Source: Bacteroidales bacterium (lineage in GTDB: Bacteria > Bacteroidota > Bacteroidia > Bacteroidales > Marinilabiliaceae). Taken from it: 6,515 nucleotides of DNA. The notes beneath the pieces are model-generated. The model made no database searches. It was not told the DNA's origin and saw only the letters and a program-made list of their open reading frames with translations. A program made the translations under genes and the position numbers. Within the stretch, counting starts at the first letter, position 1, and each line of letters starts with the position of its first letter. Of the stretch, positions 1 to 6,515 are shown one piece after another. The stretch is taken from contig SFOL01000098.1 in the NCBI GenBank assembly GCA_004552385.1, positions 1 through 6,515 on the forward strand, given 5' to 3'.

Positions 1-27
1 TGCTCTATCCAGCTGAGCTACGGAACC
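1..27 (-). tRNA. tRNA gene, 5' part only (cut by the window edge)
   Basis: On the minus strand the sequence starts with acceptor-arm bases GGTTCCG. These are followed by TA, then a D-arm with stem GCTC/GAGC and loop AGCTGGATA, which holds the usual A14 and G18-G19. The gene continues beyond base 1, so the anticodon, T arm and 3' end are not visible. The amino acid cannot be read from here; tRNA-Arg is a guess from the similarity of this 5' half to arginine tRNAs. A strong Bacteroidota-type promoter lies just upstream, which supports an active, separately transcribed gene. Confidence 0.85.
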
Positions 28-147
28 ATCACATTTGCGAGTGCAAAGATAGTGAAAGCATTCGAGAAAACGCAAATATGAGAAAGAAATAAACTGGCAG
101 ATAGCCGATAAAGCGGATTGCGCTCATCAACACTTTGCAAGAATAAA
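28..147. other. spacer between the transporter stop and the tRNA
   Basis: This 120-base stretch holds the tRNA promoter at its left end. The rest, next to the transporter stop, has only weak hairpin potential (3-4 base pairs, for example AGCG-caatc-CGCT on the minus strand) and a pyrimidine-rich stretch. I do not see a convincing intrinsic terminator for the transporter gene. No small reading frame stands out. Confidence 0.6.
44..76 (-). promoter_or_regulatory. Bacteroidota-type promoter for the tRNA
   Basis: On the minus strand, TATCTTTG (51-44) matches the Bacteroidota -7 consensus TAnnTTTG. TTTG (76-73) fits the -33 element, with 21 bases between the two boxes. Transcription would start near 37-40 and leave a leader of roughly ten bases before the tRNA at 27. 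The match to the primary sigma factor consensus described for Bacteroides is close. The start site itself is inferred. Confidence 0.75.
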
Positions 148-1401
148 TCAATCATCGACCTTCATAAATGCCGCTGCGACCATGCCCGGTATGGTGGCCA
201 ATGAGGCAAGGATGAAGACGGCCTCGAAGGAGCCAAGGGATTCGAGCAGAAAGCCAGCCGCCATTCCCGGGAGGAGGAGGCTTAGCGACATGATGGAAGT
301 GGCGATGGCGTATTCAGCGGCTTTATACTCGGCGTTGGAGACGTATCTGAGAATGGCGAGCATATAGGCGGTGAAGCCGAATCCGTAGCCAAACTGCTCG
401 ACCATGACCGCCGCAGAGACCCAAAGACTTGACGCCTCAGGCTGAAAATGAGCCAAGGCGACATAGGCCAGATTGGGCAAGTTCATAAAAAGAAGCATCG
501 GCACAAGCATGCGCCTAAGGCCAAAACGAGAGGCCAGGACACCGCCAATGATGCCGCCGGCGGTGAGCATAAGGATGCCCAAAGTGCCATAGACTGTACC
601 ACAAGCCTGAACGGAAAGGCCAAGTCCACCAAGCGATCGGTCCTCGACCAAAAAAGGCGTGACAAGCTTTGCAAGGACAGACTCACCCAGGCGGTAGAAG
701 AAAAAAAAGCAAACAGCCGGGGCCGCACCAGGATGTGAGAAGAAAGACTTGAGGGCGCGAAGCAAGATGTCCAGTCCATTATCCTGCCTGCCGACCGTCT
801 CCGCCACCCTCGGCATTCCGCAACGGCAGAGAGCCGTGAGGCAAAGCAGGACAGCCCCGGCCGACGTGATGGCAGCCGCCCAACCGACAGCAGGCGACCA
901 CTCCGCCCCCACCCGACCGGCGACAATGGGAATAAGCCCGGTGGACGCCACCATGGCGACCCGATAGAACGTGGAGCGTATGCCGACGAAAAAAGACTGC
1001 TCGCGTTCAGACAGCGCCATCATATAATACCCGTCGCAAGCGATGTCGTGGCTTGCGGAGGCGAAGGCTACAAGAAGCATGAGGAGCAGCGAGACGGGAT
1101 AGAAATAATTGCCAAGGAGCATGGACAAACCCAGCGCGACAAAAAGCACGACAAGCAGAGCCTGCATAGAGACAACCCACCACCTCTTGCTCTTGAAACG
1201 CTCAACGAACGGAGCCCAGAGAGGCTTGAAAGACCACGGCAGACAGACAATGCTCGTCCAAAAGGCAAAAGACGTGACGGAGACCCCCATATCCTTGTAA
1301 AGCAAGGCGGAAGTCGTCATGACAAGGCAAGAAGGGACACCTTGAAAAACGTAGAGGGGCGGAACCCAACGCCAACCAATCTTCATATTATCGTTTGACA
1401 T
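148..1401 (-). CDS. AmpG-like major facilitator superfamily transporter
   Basis: A 417-residue, strongly hydrophobic protein consistent with the 12 membrane helices of the major facilitator superfamily. It resembles the AmpG/PAT branch as found in Bacteroidota. The N-terminal signature WRWVPPLYVFQGVP is followed by LPWSFKPLWAPFVE (about 54-67), KSKRWWVVSMQ (about 70-80), the family-like SHDIACDGYYM (about 117-127), FFVGIRSTFYR (about 137-147) and GYGFGFTAYM (about 338-347). AmpG of enterobacteria imports anhydromuropeptides for peptidoglycan recycling. That substrate is only a suggestion here, since no recycling gene is adjacent. The start chosen is ATG at 1401. An in-frame TTG at 1410 would add three residues, and ATG at 1386 would give MKIGWRW and a 412-residue protein. 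The gene starts about ten bases after the infB terminator T-run and shows no promoter of its own. A run of eight T (708-701) encodes part of CFFFFY. Confidence 0.85.
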   Translation of the reverse strand: MSNDNMKIGWRWVPPLYVFQGVPSCLVMTTSALLYKDMGVSVTSFAFWTSIVCLPWSFKPLWAPFVERFKSKRWWVVSMQALLVVLFVALGLSMLLGNYFYPVSLLLMLLVAFASASHDIACDGYYMMALSEREQSFFVGIRSTFYRVAMVASTGLIPIVAGRVGAEWSPAVGWAAAITSAGAVLLCLTALCRCGMPRVAETVGRQDNGLDILLRALKSFFSHPGAAPAVCFFFFYRLGESVLAKLVTPFLVEDRSLGGLGLSVQACGTVYGTLGILMLTAGGIIGGVLASRFGLRRMLVPMLLFMNLPNLAYVALAHFQPEASSLWVSAAVMVEQFGYGFGFTAYMLAILRYVSNAEYKAAEYAIATSIMSLSLLLPGMAAGFLLESLGSFEAVFILASLATIPGMVAAAFMKVDD

Positions 1402-1410
1402 GACAGCCAA

Positions 1411-1445
1411 TAAAAAGGGAGGCAGGGGTAAAATCCCCGCCTCCC
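1411..1445 (-). terminator. intrinsic terminator of the rimP-nusA-infB unit
   Basis: Read on the minus strand, GGGAGGC-GGGG (1445-1435) pairs with CCCC-(bulged T)-GCCTCCC (1428-1417) around the six-base loop ATTTTA. This gives an 11-base-pair, almost all G-C stem with one bulge. A T-run (TTTTT, 1416-1412) follows directly, as expected of a Rho-independent terminator. It lies 41 bases after the infB stop. The plus-strand reading has no T-run after the stem, so the element is directional. It also lies immediately upstream of the transporter start. Confidence 0.9.
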
Positions 1446-1486
1446 AATATCAGACAACCAGCCCCGAGAGGCACAGCGTATAAGAC

Positions 1487-4429
1487 TTAGGAAAGTTTTC
1501 GGGCGACCTCGATCTCCTCGTAGGCCTCGATGATGTCTCCGACCTGAAGATCGTTATAGCCCTTGACGTTAAGGCCGCACTCGAGACCGGCGACAACCTC
1601 CTTGACGTCATCTTTGAACCTCTTGAGGCTCTCAAGTTCTCCAGAGTGTACGACGATGCCGTCTCTGACGATGCGGACCTTGCTCTTGCTCTTGACCTTG
1701 CCATCGTTGACAATACAGCCAGCGATGGTGCCGACCTTGGAGATCTTGAAAGTCTCCTTGACCTCGAGGTTGCCAGTGACCTGCTCGCGGATCTCGGGCG
1801 AGAGCATGCCCTCCATTGCGCTCTTGAGCTCCTCAATGGCATCGTATATGATGGAGTAGAGACGTATGTCAATCTTCTCACGCTCAGCGAGTTTGCGCGC
1901 ACCGGCCGAAGGACGAACCTGGAAGCCGATGACGACTGCATTTGAGGCTGCGGCGAGCATGATATCGGTCTCGGAAATTTGGCCGACCGCCTTATGGATG
2001 ACGTTGACTCGGATCTCCTCGGTAGAGAGCTTGATGAGCGAATCGGAAAGAGCCTCGACAGAGCCGTCGACATCACCCTTGACGATGACGTTGAGCTCCT
2101 GGAAGTTGCCGAGCGCGATACGGCGACCGATCTCATCGAGAGTGATATGTGGAGTAGCCCTCATAGAGAACTCTCGCTGCAGCTGGTCTCGCTTGTTGGC
2201 GACATCCTTAGCCTCCTTCTCGTCTTCGAAGACGTTGAACTTCTCGCCGGCCTGCGGCGCACCGTTGAGGCCAAGGACGAGCACCGGAGTGGAAGGGCCT
2301 GCATTCTCCGTCCTTTGGTTTCGCTCGTTGAACATGGCCTTGACGCGGCCGTAGTTAGATCCGCAGACGACCATGTCTCCCGTGTGGAGTGAGCCGTTGC
2401 GGACAAGCATGGTGGCAACGTAGCCACGTCCCTTATCGAGCGAGCTCTCGATGACGTTGCCGCTGGCGCGTCGATCGGGGTTGGCCTTGAGTTCCTGAAG
2501 ATCTGCCACGAGTAGCACTTTCTCCAGAAGCTTGTCTACATTGAGACCCTTCTTTGCCGAAATCTCCTGGCACTGGTATTTGCCGCCCCACTCCTCGACG
2601 AGGTAGTTCATATTGGCGAGAGCCTCTCGGATCTTATCGGGATTAGCGCCAGGCTTATCGATCTTGTTGATGGCGAAGACGATGGGCACGTTGGCAGCCG
2701 AGGCGTGGTTGATGGCCTCGATGGTCTGCGGCATGACGCTGTCGTCGGCGGCAACAATGATGATGGCGACATCGGTGACCTGCGCGCCACGTGCTCGCAT
2801 GGCAGTGAAGGCCTCGTGGCCAGGAGTGTCGAGGAACGTTATCTTGCGTCCGTTCTCGAGCGTCACGCTGTAAGCGCCGATATGCTGGGTGATGCCTCCG
2901 GCCTCGCCCTGGATGACATTGGTTTTGCGGATGTAGTCGAGCAAAGAGGTCTTACCATGGTCTACGTGACCCATGACCGTGACGATAGGCGGTCTTTCCT
3001 GGAGCTTGTCCTCGTCGTCTTCCTCCTCCTCAACCTCGTGGGCCTTGTCGACGCTGATGAACTCAACCTTGAAGCCGAACTCCTCGGCGACGATGGAGAG
3101 CGACTCTGCGTCGAGACGCTGGTTGATAGAAACGAACATGCCGAGTGACATGAAGGTGGCGATGACCTTGTTGACCGGGACGTTCATCATGGTGGCGAGC
3201 TCGGAGGCCGTAACGAACTCCGTGACCTTGAGAATGCTCTTCTCCTGCTCCTGCCTCTCGGCCTCCTCGGCCTCGCGCTGCCTTACGGCCTCGCGCTTGT
3301 CGCGGTTGTGCTTAGAGGTGTTGGTCTTGTGACCTTTGGCAGTGAGACGAGCGAGCGTCTCCTTGACTTGCCTCTGAACATCCTCTTCAGAGGCCTCTTG
3401 GGTCTTAGCCTGCTGGTTGTTAGCCCCCTTCTTGCCTCTTTGCTTTTCTTTTCTGTTTTGCTGTTGCTGAGCCGCGGCCTGCTGTTGCTTCTGCTGCTGC
3501 TTCTGCTTGTTGCGCTCCTTGTTTATGTCGGAGTTGACCTTGTTGATGGTGGTTGGCGAAGAGACATCCACCTTCTCGCCTTTCTTGGTGATACGGTCGC
3601 GCTTCTTCTTGTTGTGCTTGCCGCGCGCGTCGTCGTTAGAGACCGGCAGCTCTATTTTGCCAAGGACTTTGGGTCCGGTCAGGCTGGGCTGTGCGTTGAG
3701 TCGGAAGACGCCGTCAGCATTGACGCTGCCCTCGGGCTCGTCTTGCATATCGGGTTCCGGCTCTGCGTGGGCCTCTTTTTCTGTTTCAGTTGTGGCAGCC
3801 AGGGGAGCCTCGGCTTCTTTGGCCTCAACAGCCACAGCAGGCTGGGGCTCAACCTCGGCGGGTTTGGCCGGCTCGTTATTAACCTCGGGTTCCGGCTGCT
3901 GCGGGACCTCTACCTTTTCGGGCTTTACTTCAGCCTTGGGCTCTTGCGGAGCGGGAGCAGACTCAGCTGCTTTGGGAGTCTCAATGGCAGGAGTCTCGGG
4001 AGCTTTTTCGGAGTCGCGCGTTATTTGAGGCATCTCTGTTTTCGGCTCTTCCTTTGGCTCATTTTTGCCTTTGGCCTTGGGCGAAGCGGGACGTGAAGAC
4101 TTGCCAAGGTCGATCTTTCCGATGACTTTAGGACCTTTCACGGTCTCAGCCTTTGCGACCGGCTCACCCTCGATGATGACCCCCTGATCATTAATACCGA
4201 TAGACTTGTTGGGCTTTGACTTGGCGATCTCGCCCACCTTGTCCACCTGCTGTTTTGCCTCGCGGTCAAGTTTGAATTCCTTGGCGAGCATGTCGTACTG
4301 CTCTTCGGTAAGCTTGGTGTTTTGATCAAGATCGCCCTCGACGCCCTTTTGCCTAAGGGTGTCAATGATGGAGTTGACTCCGACGCCGCACTCCTTTGAT
4401 AATTTGGAAATTCTAATTCCTCCTGCCAT
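1487..4429 (-). CDS. infB: translation initiation factor IF-2
   Basis: A 980-residue GTPase that places initiator tRNA on the 30S subunit and promotes subunit joining. The N-terminal IF2_N-like domain (about 1-52, RISKLSKECGVGVNSIIDTL) is followed by a long low-complexity linker (about 60-395) rich in E, P, A, K and Q. A second IF2_N-type domain follows (about 399-458). The G domain shows G1 GHVDHGKT (487-494), switch motif GGITQHIGA (511-519), G3 DTPGHEAF (534-541), G4 NKID (588-591) and G5 SAKKG (624-628). All nucleotide-binding motifs are intact. Domains II-IV complete the protein, which ends in YEEIEVARKLS. I chose ATG at 4429 because MAGGIRISKL aligns with the normal IF-2 start and an A/T-rich stretch without Shine-Dalgarno sits before it. 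An upstream in-frame TTG at 4465 would add 12 unlikely residues. The linker contains a duplicated GPKV(I/L)GKI(D/E)L motif and a glutamine tract. Confidence 0.98.
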   Translation of the reverse strand: MAGGIRISKLSKECGVGVNSIIDTLRQKGVEGDLDQNTKLTEEQYDMLAKEFKLDREAKQQVDKVGEIAKSKPNKSIGINDQGVIIEGEPVAKAETVKGPKVIGKIDLGKSSRPASPKAKGKNEPKEEPKTEMPQITRDSEKAPETPAIETPKAAESAPAPQEPKAEVKPEKVEVPQQPEPEVNNEPAKPAEVEPQPAVAVEAKEAEAPLAATTETEKEAHAEPEPDMQDEPEGSVNADGVFRLNAQPSLTGPKVLGKIELPVSNDDARGKHNKKKRDRITKKGEKVDVSSPTTINKVNSDINKERNKQKQQQKQQQAAAQQQQNRKEKQRGKKGANNQQAKTQEASEEDVQRQVKETLARLTAKGHKTNTSKHNRDKREAVRQREAEEAERQEQEKSILKVTEFVTASELATMMNVPVNKVIATFMSLGMFVSINQRLDAESLSIVAEEFGFKVEFISVDKAHEVEEEEDDEDKLQERPPIVTVMGHVDHGKTSLLDYIRKTNVIQGEAGGITQHIGAYSVTLENGRKITFLDTPGHEAFTAMRARGAQVTDVAIIIVAADDSVMPQTIEAINHASAANVPIVFAINKIDKPGANPDKIREALANMNYLVEEWGGKYQCQEISAKKGLNVDKLLEKVLLVADLQELKANPDRRASGNVIESSLDKGRGYVATMLVRNGSLHTGDMVVCGSNYGRVKAMFNERNQRTENAGPSTPVLVLGLNGAPQAGEKFNVFEDEKEAKDVANKRDQLQREFSMRATPHITLDEIGRRIALGNFQELNVIVKGDVDGSVEALSDSLIKLSTEEIRVNVIHKAVGQISETDIMLAAASNAVVIGFQVRPSAGARKLAEREKIDIRLYSIIYDAIEELKSAMEGMLSPEIREQVTGNLEVKETFKISKVGTIAGCIVNDGKVKSKSKVRIVRDGIVVHSGELESLKRFKDDVKEVVAGLECGLNVKGYNDLQVGDIIEAYEEIEVARKLS
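3458..3505 (-). repeat. glutamine-codon repeat in the infB linker
   Basis: Sixteen codons encode a run of glutamines broken only by a lysine and three alanines (QKQQQKQQQAAAQQQQ-like, about residues 309-324 of IF-2). On the plus strand it appears as imperfect CTG/TTG triplet repeats. Both CAG and CAA codons are used, so the tract is not a pure microsatellite. The IF-2 linker varies in length and composition between species, so this is probably tolerated low complexity. Confidence 0.7.
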
Positions 4430-4709
4430 ATATAATTTTAGTACTCTCCCTGTTTTAGGTCGCAACAGTCACGGAGGGGTGGCCGGGAAGATGGCCACTG
4501 CGAGCTCAATGTTTGCGAAAGTTATACAAATGGGACTTGGCCGCATTCGCCATGAGGCGAAGTGCCGAAGCCAGACAGCAGCTAAAGCTCAAGGGCACGG
4601 ACAACGGGTTAGAAGTCGGCTTGCATCGGGGCCGTGGCGATCGCGTCAATGCACCACTCTGGCATTCAGAGCTGTGACGTGAGCCTCAAGACTGCTCTTG
4701 TCGGGGTTA
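4430..4709. other. 280-base nusA-infB spacer with several small hairpins
   Basis: This is long for a spacer inside the rimP-nusA-infB unit. On the minus strand I see four inverted repeats: CAAGA-gcag-TCTTG (4700-4687), a ten-position stem with one mismatch and one G-T pair around loop AATGC (4676-4652), TTCGCC-tcat-GGCGAA (4561-4546), and GTGGCC-8 bases-GGCCAC (4498-4479). None is followed by a T-run, so none is an ordinary terminator. Two very short frames exist (18 codons from 4665, 15 codons from 4553) without recognisable ribosome binding sites. No tRNA signature or known riboswitch was recognised. Confidence 0.5.
4517..4524 (-). promoter_or_regulatory. possible -7 promoter element before infB
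   Basis: The minus-strand sequence TAACTTTC matches seven of eight positions of the Bacteroidota -7 consensus TAnnTTTG, counting the two free positions. I find no TTG -33 box 19-21 bases upstream. If real, it would give infB its own transcript with a leader of about 80 bases containing the GTGGCC hairpin. This is a weak call. Confidence 0.2.
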
Positions 4710-5945
4710 TCATTCGAACTCAGCTCTAAGGATGGCGAGCACGTCCTTGATGGTCTCTTCTTCGAGGTCGGTACGCTTGACGAGCTCGTCGTAGCCAAGG
4801 TCGAGGACAGACTTGGCGGTGTCGCAGCCGACGCTCTTGAGGACGTCGATGATCCACGGTTCGATCTCGTCAGAGAAATCCTCGAGTCTGACATCCTCCT
4901 CGGTCTCAGCCTGTTCGCGGAAGACGTCAATGTCGTATCCTGTAAGCTGGATGGCGAGCTTGATGTTGCTGCCACCCTTGCCGATGGCCATTGAGACCTC
5001 GTCGGCGTCGAGGTAGACCTCGGCCTTCCGGGCATCGTCATTGACGACAATGCGGTTGACCTTAGCCGGGCTCAGAGCCCGCTGAATGTAGAGCTGGACA
5101 TTGTTGGTGTAGTTGATGACGTCAATGTTCTCGTTTTTGAGCTCACGGACGATGGAGTGGATGCGGGAGCCCTTCATGCCGACGCAGGCTCCGACGGGGT
5201 CGATGCGGTCGTCGTAGGACTCGACAGCCACCTTCGCTCGTTCGCCGGGGATGCGGACGATCTTGCGTATGGTGATGAGGCCGTCGAAGACCTCAGGCAC
5301 CTCATTCTCGAACATCCTCTCGAGGAAGACGGGAGAAGTGCGCGAGATGATGACGAGCGGATTGTTGTTCTTGAACTCGACTCGGGCCACGACGGCCTTG
5401 ACCTGGTCGCCCTTGCGGAAATAGTCGGCGGGGATCTGCTCGGTCTTGGGGAGTATGAGATCGTTGCCCTCCTCGTCGCGCACGAGGGCCTCACGTTTCC
5501 AGACCTGGTAGACCTCTCCGTTGACGATTTGCCCGATACGCTCCTTGTACCTATTGAAGAGGTTGTCCTTCTCGAGATCCATCACAATGCCGGCAAGATT
5601 CTGCTTGAGGCTGAGGATGGCCCTTCGTCCGAAGTCCTTGAGCTTCACCTCGTCGGTAACCTCCTCCCCGACCTCGAAGTCCTCATCAATCTTCTTAGCG
5701 TCGGACAACTTGATTTCAAGGTTGGGGTCGACGAGCTTGTCGTCATCAACGACATTGCGGCTTCTCCAAATCTCGAAGTCACCTTTTTCCGCATTGATGA
5801 TGATGTTGAAGTTCGAGTCGGTGCCGAACTGCTTGACGAGCACACCTCGGAACGCCTCCTCGAGGATGCGCACCATGGTCGCCCTGTCGATATTCTTCAG
5901 TTCCTTGAACTCGGAAAAAGTATCTATCAGCGTGTTATTCTCCAT
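4710..5945 (-). CDS. nusA: transcription termination/antitermination protein NusA
   Basis: A 411-residue RNA polymerase-binding factor that modulates pausing, intrinsic termination and antitermination. The N-terminal polymerase-binding domain covers about 1-133 (LIDTFSEFKELKNIDR near the start, GDFEIWR at 55-61, FGRRAILSLKQ near 105-115). An S1 domain covers about 134-200 (GQIVNGEVYQV). Two KH RNA-binding domains follow, with GACVGMKGSRI (252-262) and AIGKGGSNI (320-328) as their GXXG-type loops. The C-terminus has an acidic stretch, then a helical segment (WIIDVLKSVGCDTAKSVLDL to the end) that resembles a helix-hairpin-helix module. Length is normal for Bacteroidales, which lack the two full acidic repeats of the E. 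coli protein. ATG at 5945 is preferred over the in-frame GTG at 5951. The gene lies 93 bases after rimP and 280 bases before infB. Confidence 0.97.
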   Translation of the reverse strand: MENNTLIDTFSEFKELKNIDRATMVRILEEAFRGVLVKQFGTDSNFNIIINAEKGDFEIWRSRNVVDDDKLVDPNLEIKLSDAKKIDEDFEVGEEVTDEVKLKDFGRRAILSLKQNLAGIVMDLEKDNLFNRYKERIGQIVNGEVYQVWKREALVRDEEGNDLILPKTEQIPADYFRKGDQVKAVVARVEFKNNNPLVIISRTSPVFLERMFENEVPEVFDGLITIRKIVRIPGERAKVAVESYDDRIDPVGACVGMKGSRIHSIVRELKNENIDVINYTNNVQLYIQRALSPAKVNRIVVNDDARKAEVYLDADEVSMAIGKGGSNIKLAIQLTGYDIDVFREQAETEEDVRLEDFSDEIEPWIIDVLKSVGCDTAKSVLDLGYDELVKRTDLEEETIKDVLAILRAEFE

Positions 5946-6023
5946 TACCACTTCTCGTGTTTAAGAAAGTCGGGATATGTTATGTTTTATAAGTTAAGAG
6001 GGCCGAAGGTGGCGCTCGTCAGC

Positions 6024-6038
6024 CGCGGGATTACCGCG
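6024..6038 (-). other. small GC hairpin directly after the rimP stop
   Basis: CGCGG-taatc-CCGCG on the minus strand forms a perfect five-base-pair stem that begins at the base after the rimP TGA. No T-run follows, so it should not terminate transcription. It could stabilise the rimP 3' end or affect coupling to nusA, but this is inference. The rest of the rimP-nusA spacer (5946-6023) turns A/T-rich toward nusA and holds no gene. Confidence 0.35.
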
Positions 6039-6500
6039 TCAGTCTAAAATGTCTTTAACCATCTTGACGTCAGAGAGGGCGTAGTGCGTGACGGTCTTGA
6101 AGATTTGCTTCTTCTTCTCGCCCTCGACCTTTCGTTTTTCCTCAGTCTCGACATCGAAGCCGAGCTCATCGGCATCGACAAGCACACCGCGCACCCATGC
6201 TCCGTTTGGCATGGTGACCTCGACTTTGTTTCCGATATTCTTTCGGAACTGGCCATAGACCTTAAGCTCGGTGCATATTCCGGCGGACGAGACCTCAAGG
6301 GAGTAATCCTCCTTGTCCCTGTCGAGTTTAGTCTCGACGAGCGCGTCAATCTCCTCGCAATAAGAGATGGGTATGCCATTTTCGCTGTCGACGACGACAC
6401 GAATCTCGTTTGAAGGCCCGACAGAGACCTCTACTATGAAATTGCCATCGGCCTCGACTTTGTCTTTGACGATGGCAAGGACGTCTTCTTTCGTTATCAT
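6039..6500 (-). CDS. rimP: ribosome maturation factor RimP
   Basis: A 153-residue cytoplasmic protein that assists late assembly of the 30S ribosomal subunit, the usual length for the family. The N-terminal alpha/beta domain (about 1-75) contains FIVEVSVGPSNEIRVVVDSENGI and the Y-S-L-E-V-S-S-A-G-I segment (66-75), which matches the family's conserved SSPG-type turn with alanine in place of proline. The C-terminal SH3-like domain (about 78-153) includes KNIGNKVEV and WVRGVLVDADELGFDV. ATG at 6500 is the natural start, with only 15 window bases before it. A GGAGA stretch touches the ATG, too close for standard Shine-Dalgarno spacing. It is the first gene of the rimP-nusA-infB cluster within the window; any promoter lies beyond the right edge. 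Confidence 0.95.
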   Translation of the reverse strand: MITKEDVLAIVKDKVEADGNFIVEVSVGPSNEIRVVVDSENGIPISYCEEIDALVETKLDRDKEDYSLEVSSAGICTELKVYGQFRKNIGNKVEVTMPNGAWVRGVLVDADELGFDVETEEKRKVEGEKKKQIFKTVTHYALSDVKMVKDILD

Positions 6501-6515
6501 TCTCCAGGTTAAGGT

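Noticed and set aside
483..926. 147-residue minus-strand frame inside the transporter gene
   Set aside because: It is an arginine- and serine-rich alternate frame overlapping the membrane protein, which has clear family motifs in the other frame.
3458..3505. CTG/TTG triplets as a possible CRISPR or tandem repeat array
   Set aside because: They are in-frame glutamine codons within infB, with no spacer structure.
3308..4096. 262-residue open frame on the plus strand opposite the infB linker
   Set aside because: It is the antisense reading of the linker's repetitive codons, giving runs of L, S, G and R. No plausible start context or family match.
4430..4465. Twelve-residue N-terminal extension of IF-2 from a TTG codon
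   Set aside because: The added residues do not fit the family start, and ATG 4429 is preceded by the A/T-rich context typical of starts in this lineage.
5157..6047. 296-residue open frame on the plus strand opposite nusA
   Set aside because: It lies almost wholly antisense to a well-conserved nusA. Its composition (D, L, V and E rich without domain signatures) is that expected of a mirror frame of GC-ending codons.
6279..6290. SSAG in place of the familiar SSPG in RimP
   Set aside because: At first it looked like loss of a key residue, but to my recollection Bacteroidales RimP proteins commonly have alanine here, so it is not treated as odd.

Overview
The window looks like chromosomal housekeeping DNA from a member of the Bacteroidota, most probably order Bacteroidales. 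Three things point there. The RimP, NusA and IF-2 sequences resemble the Bacteroidales forms, for example the NusA opening 'LIDTFSEFKELKNIDR' and the IF-2 linker motif 'GPKV(I/L)GKI(D/E)L'. The tRNA promoter has the Bacteroidota -33/-7 architecture (TTTG, 21 bp, TAtcTTTG). The genes lack clear Shine-Dalgarno sequences. Base composition appears moderately GC-rich by eye. Genus and family cannot be fixed from this stretch.

Every supported gene lies on the minus strand, so transcription runs from high to low coordinates. In that order: rimP (6500-6039, 30S maturation), a 93-base spacer, nusA (5945-4710, transcription elongation, pausing and antitermination), an unusually long 280-base spacer, infB (4429-1487, initiation factor IF-2), an intrinsic terminator (1445-1411), an AmpG-like major facilitator gene (1401-148), a 120-base spacer with a strong promoter, and the first 27 bases of a tRNA gene that runs off the left edge.

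rimP-nusA-infB is the classic conserved cluster joining ribosome assembly, transcription elongation and translation initiation. The hairpin plus T-run after infB closes that unit. The transporter is in the same direction but starts about ten bases after the terminator T-run. There is therefore no room for a promoter of its own between them, so its expression depends on readthrough or on a promoter overlapping the infB end. The tRNA has its own promoter.

I see no mobile element, CRISPR array, defence system or other new system. Long open frames on the plus strand opposite infB and nusA are shadows. The places most worth a second look are the nusA-infB spacer, which has several small perfect hairpins, and the terminator jammed against the transporter start.
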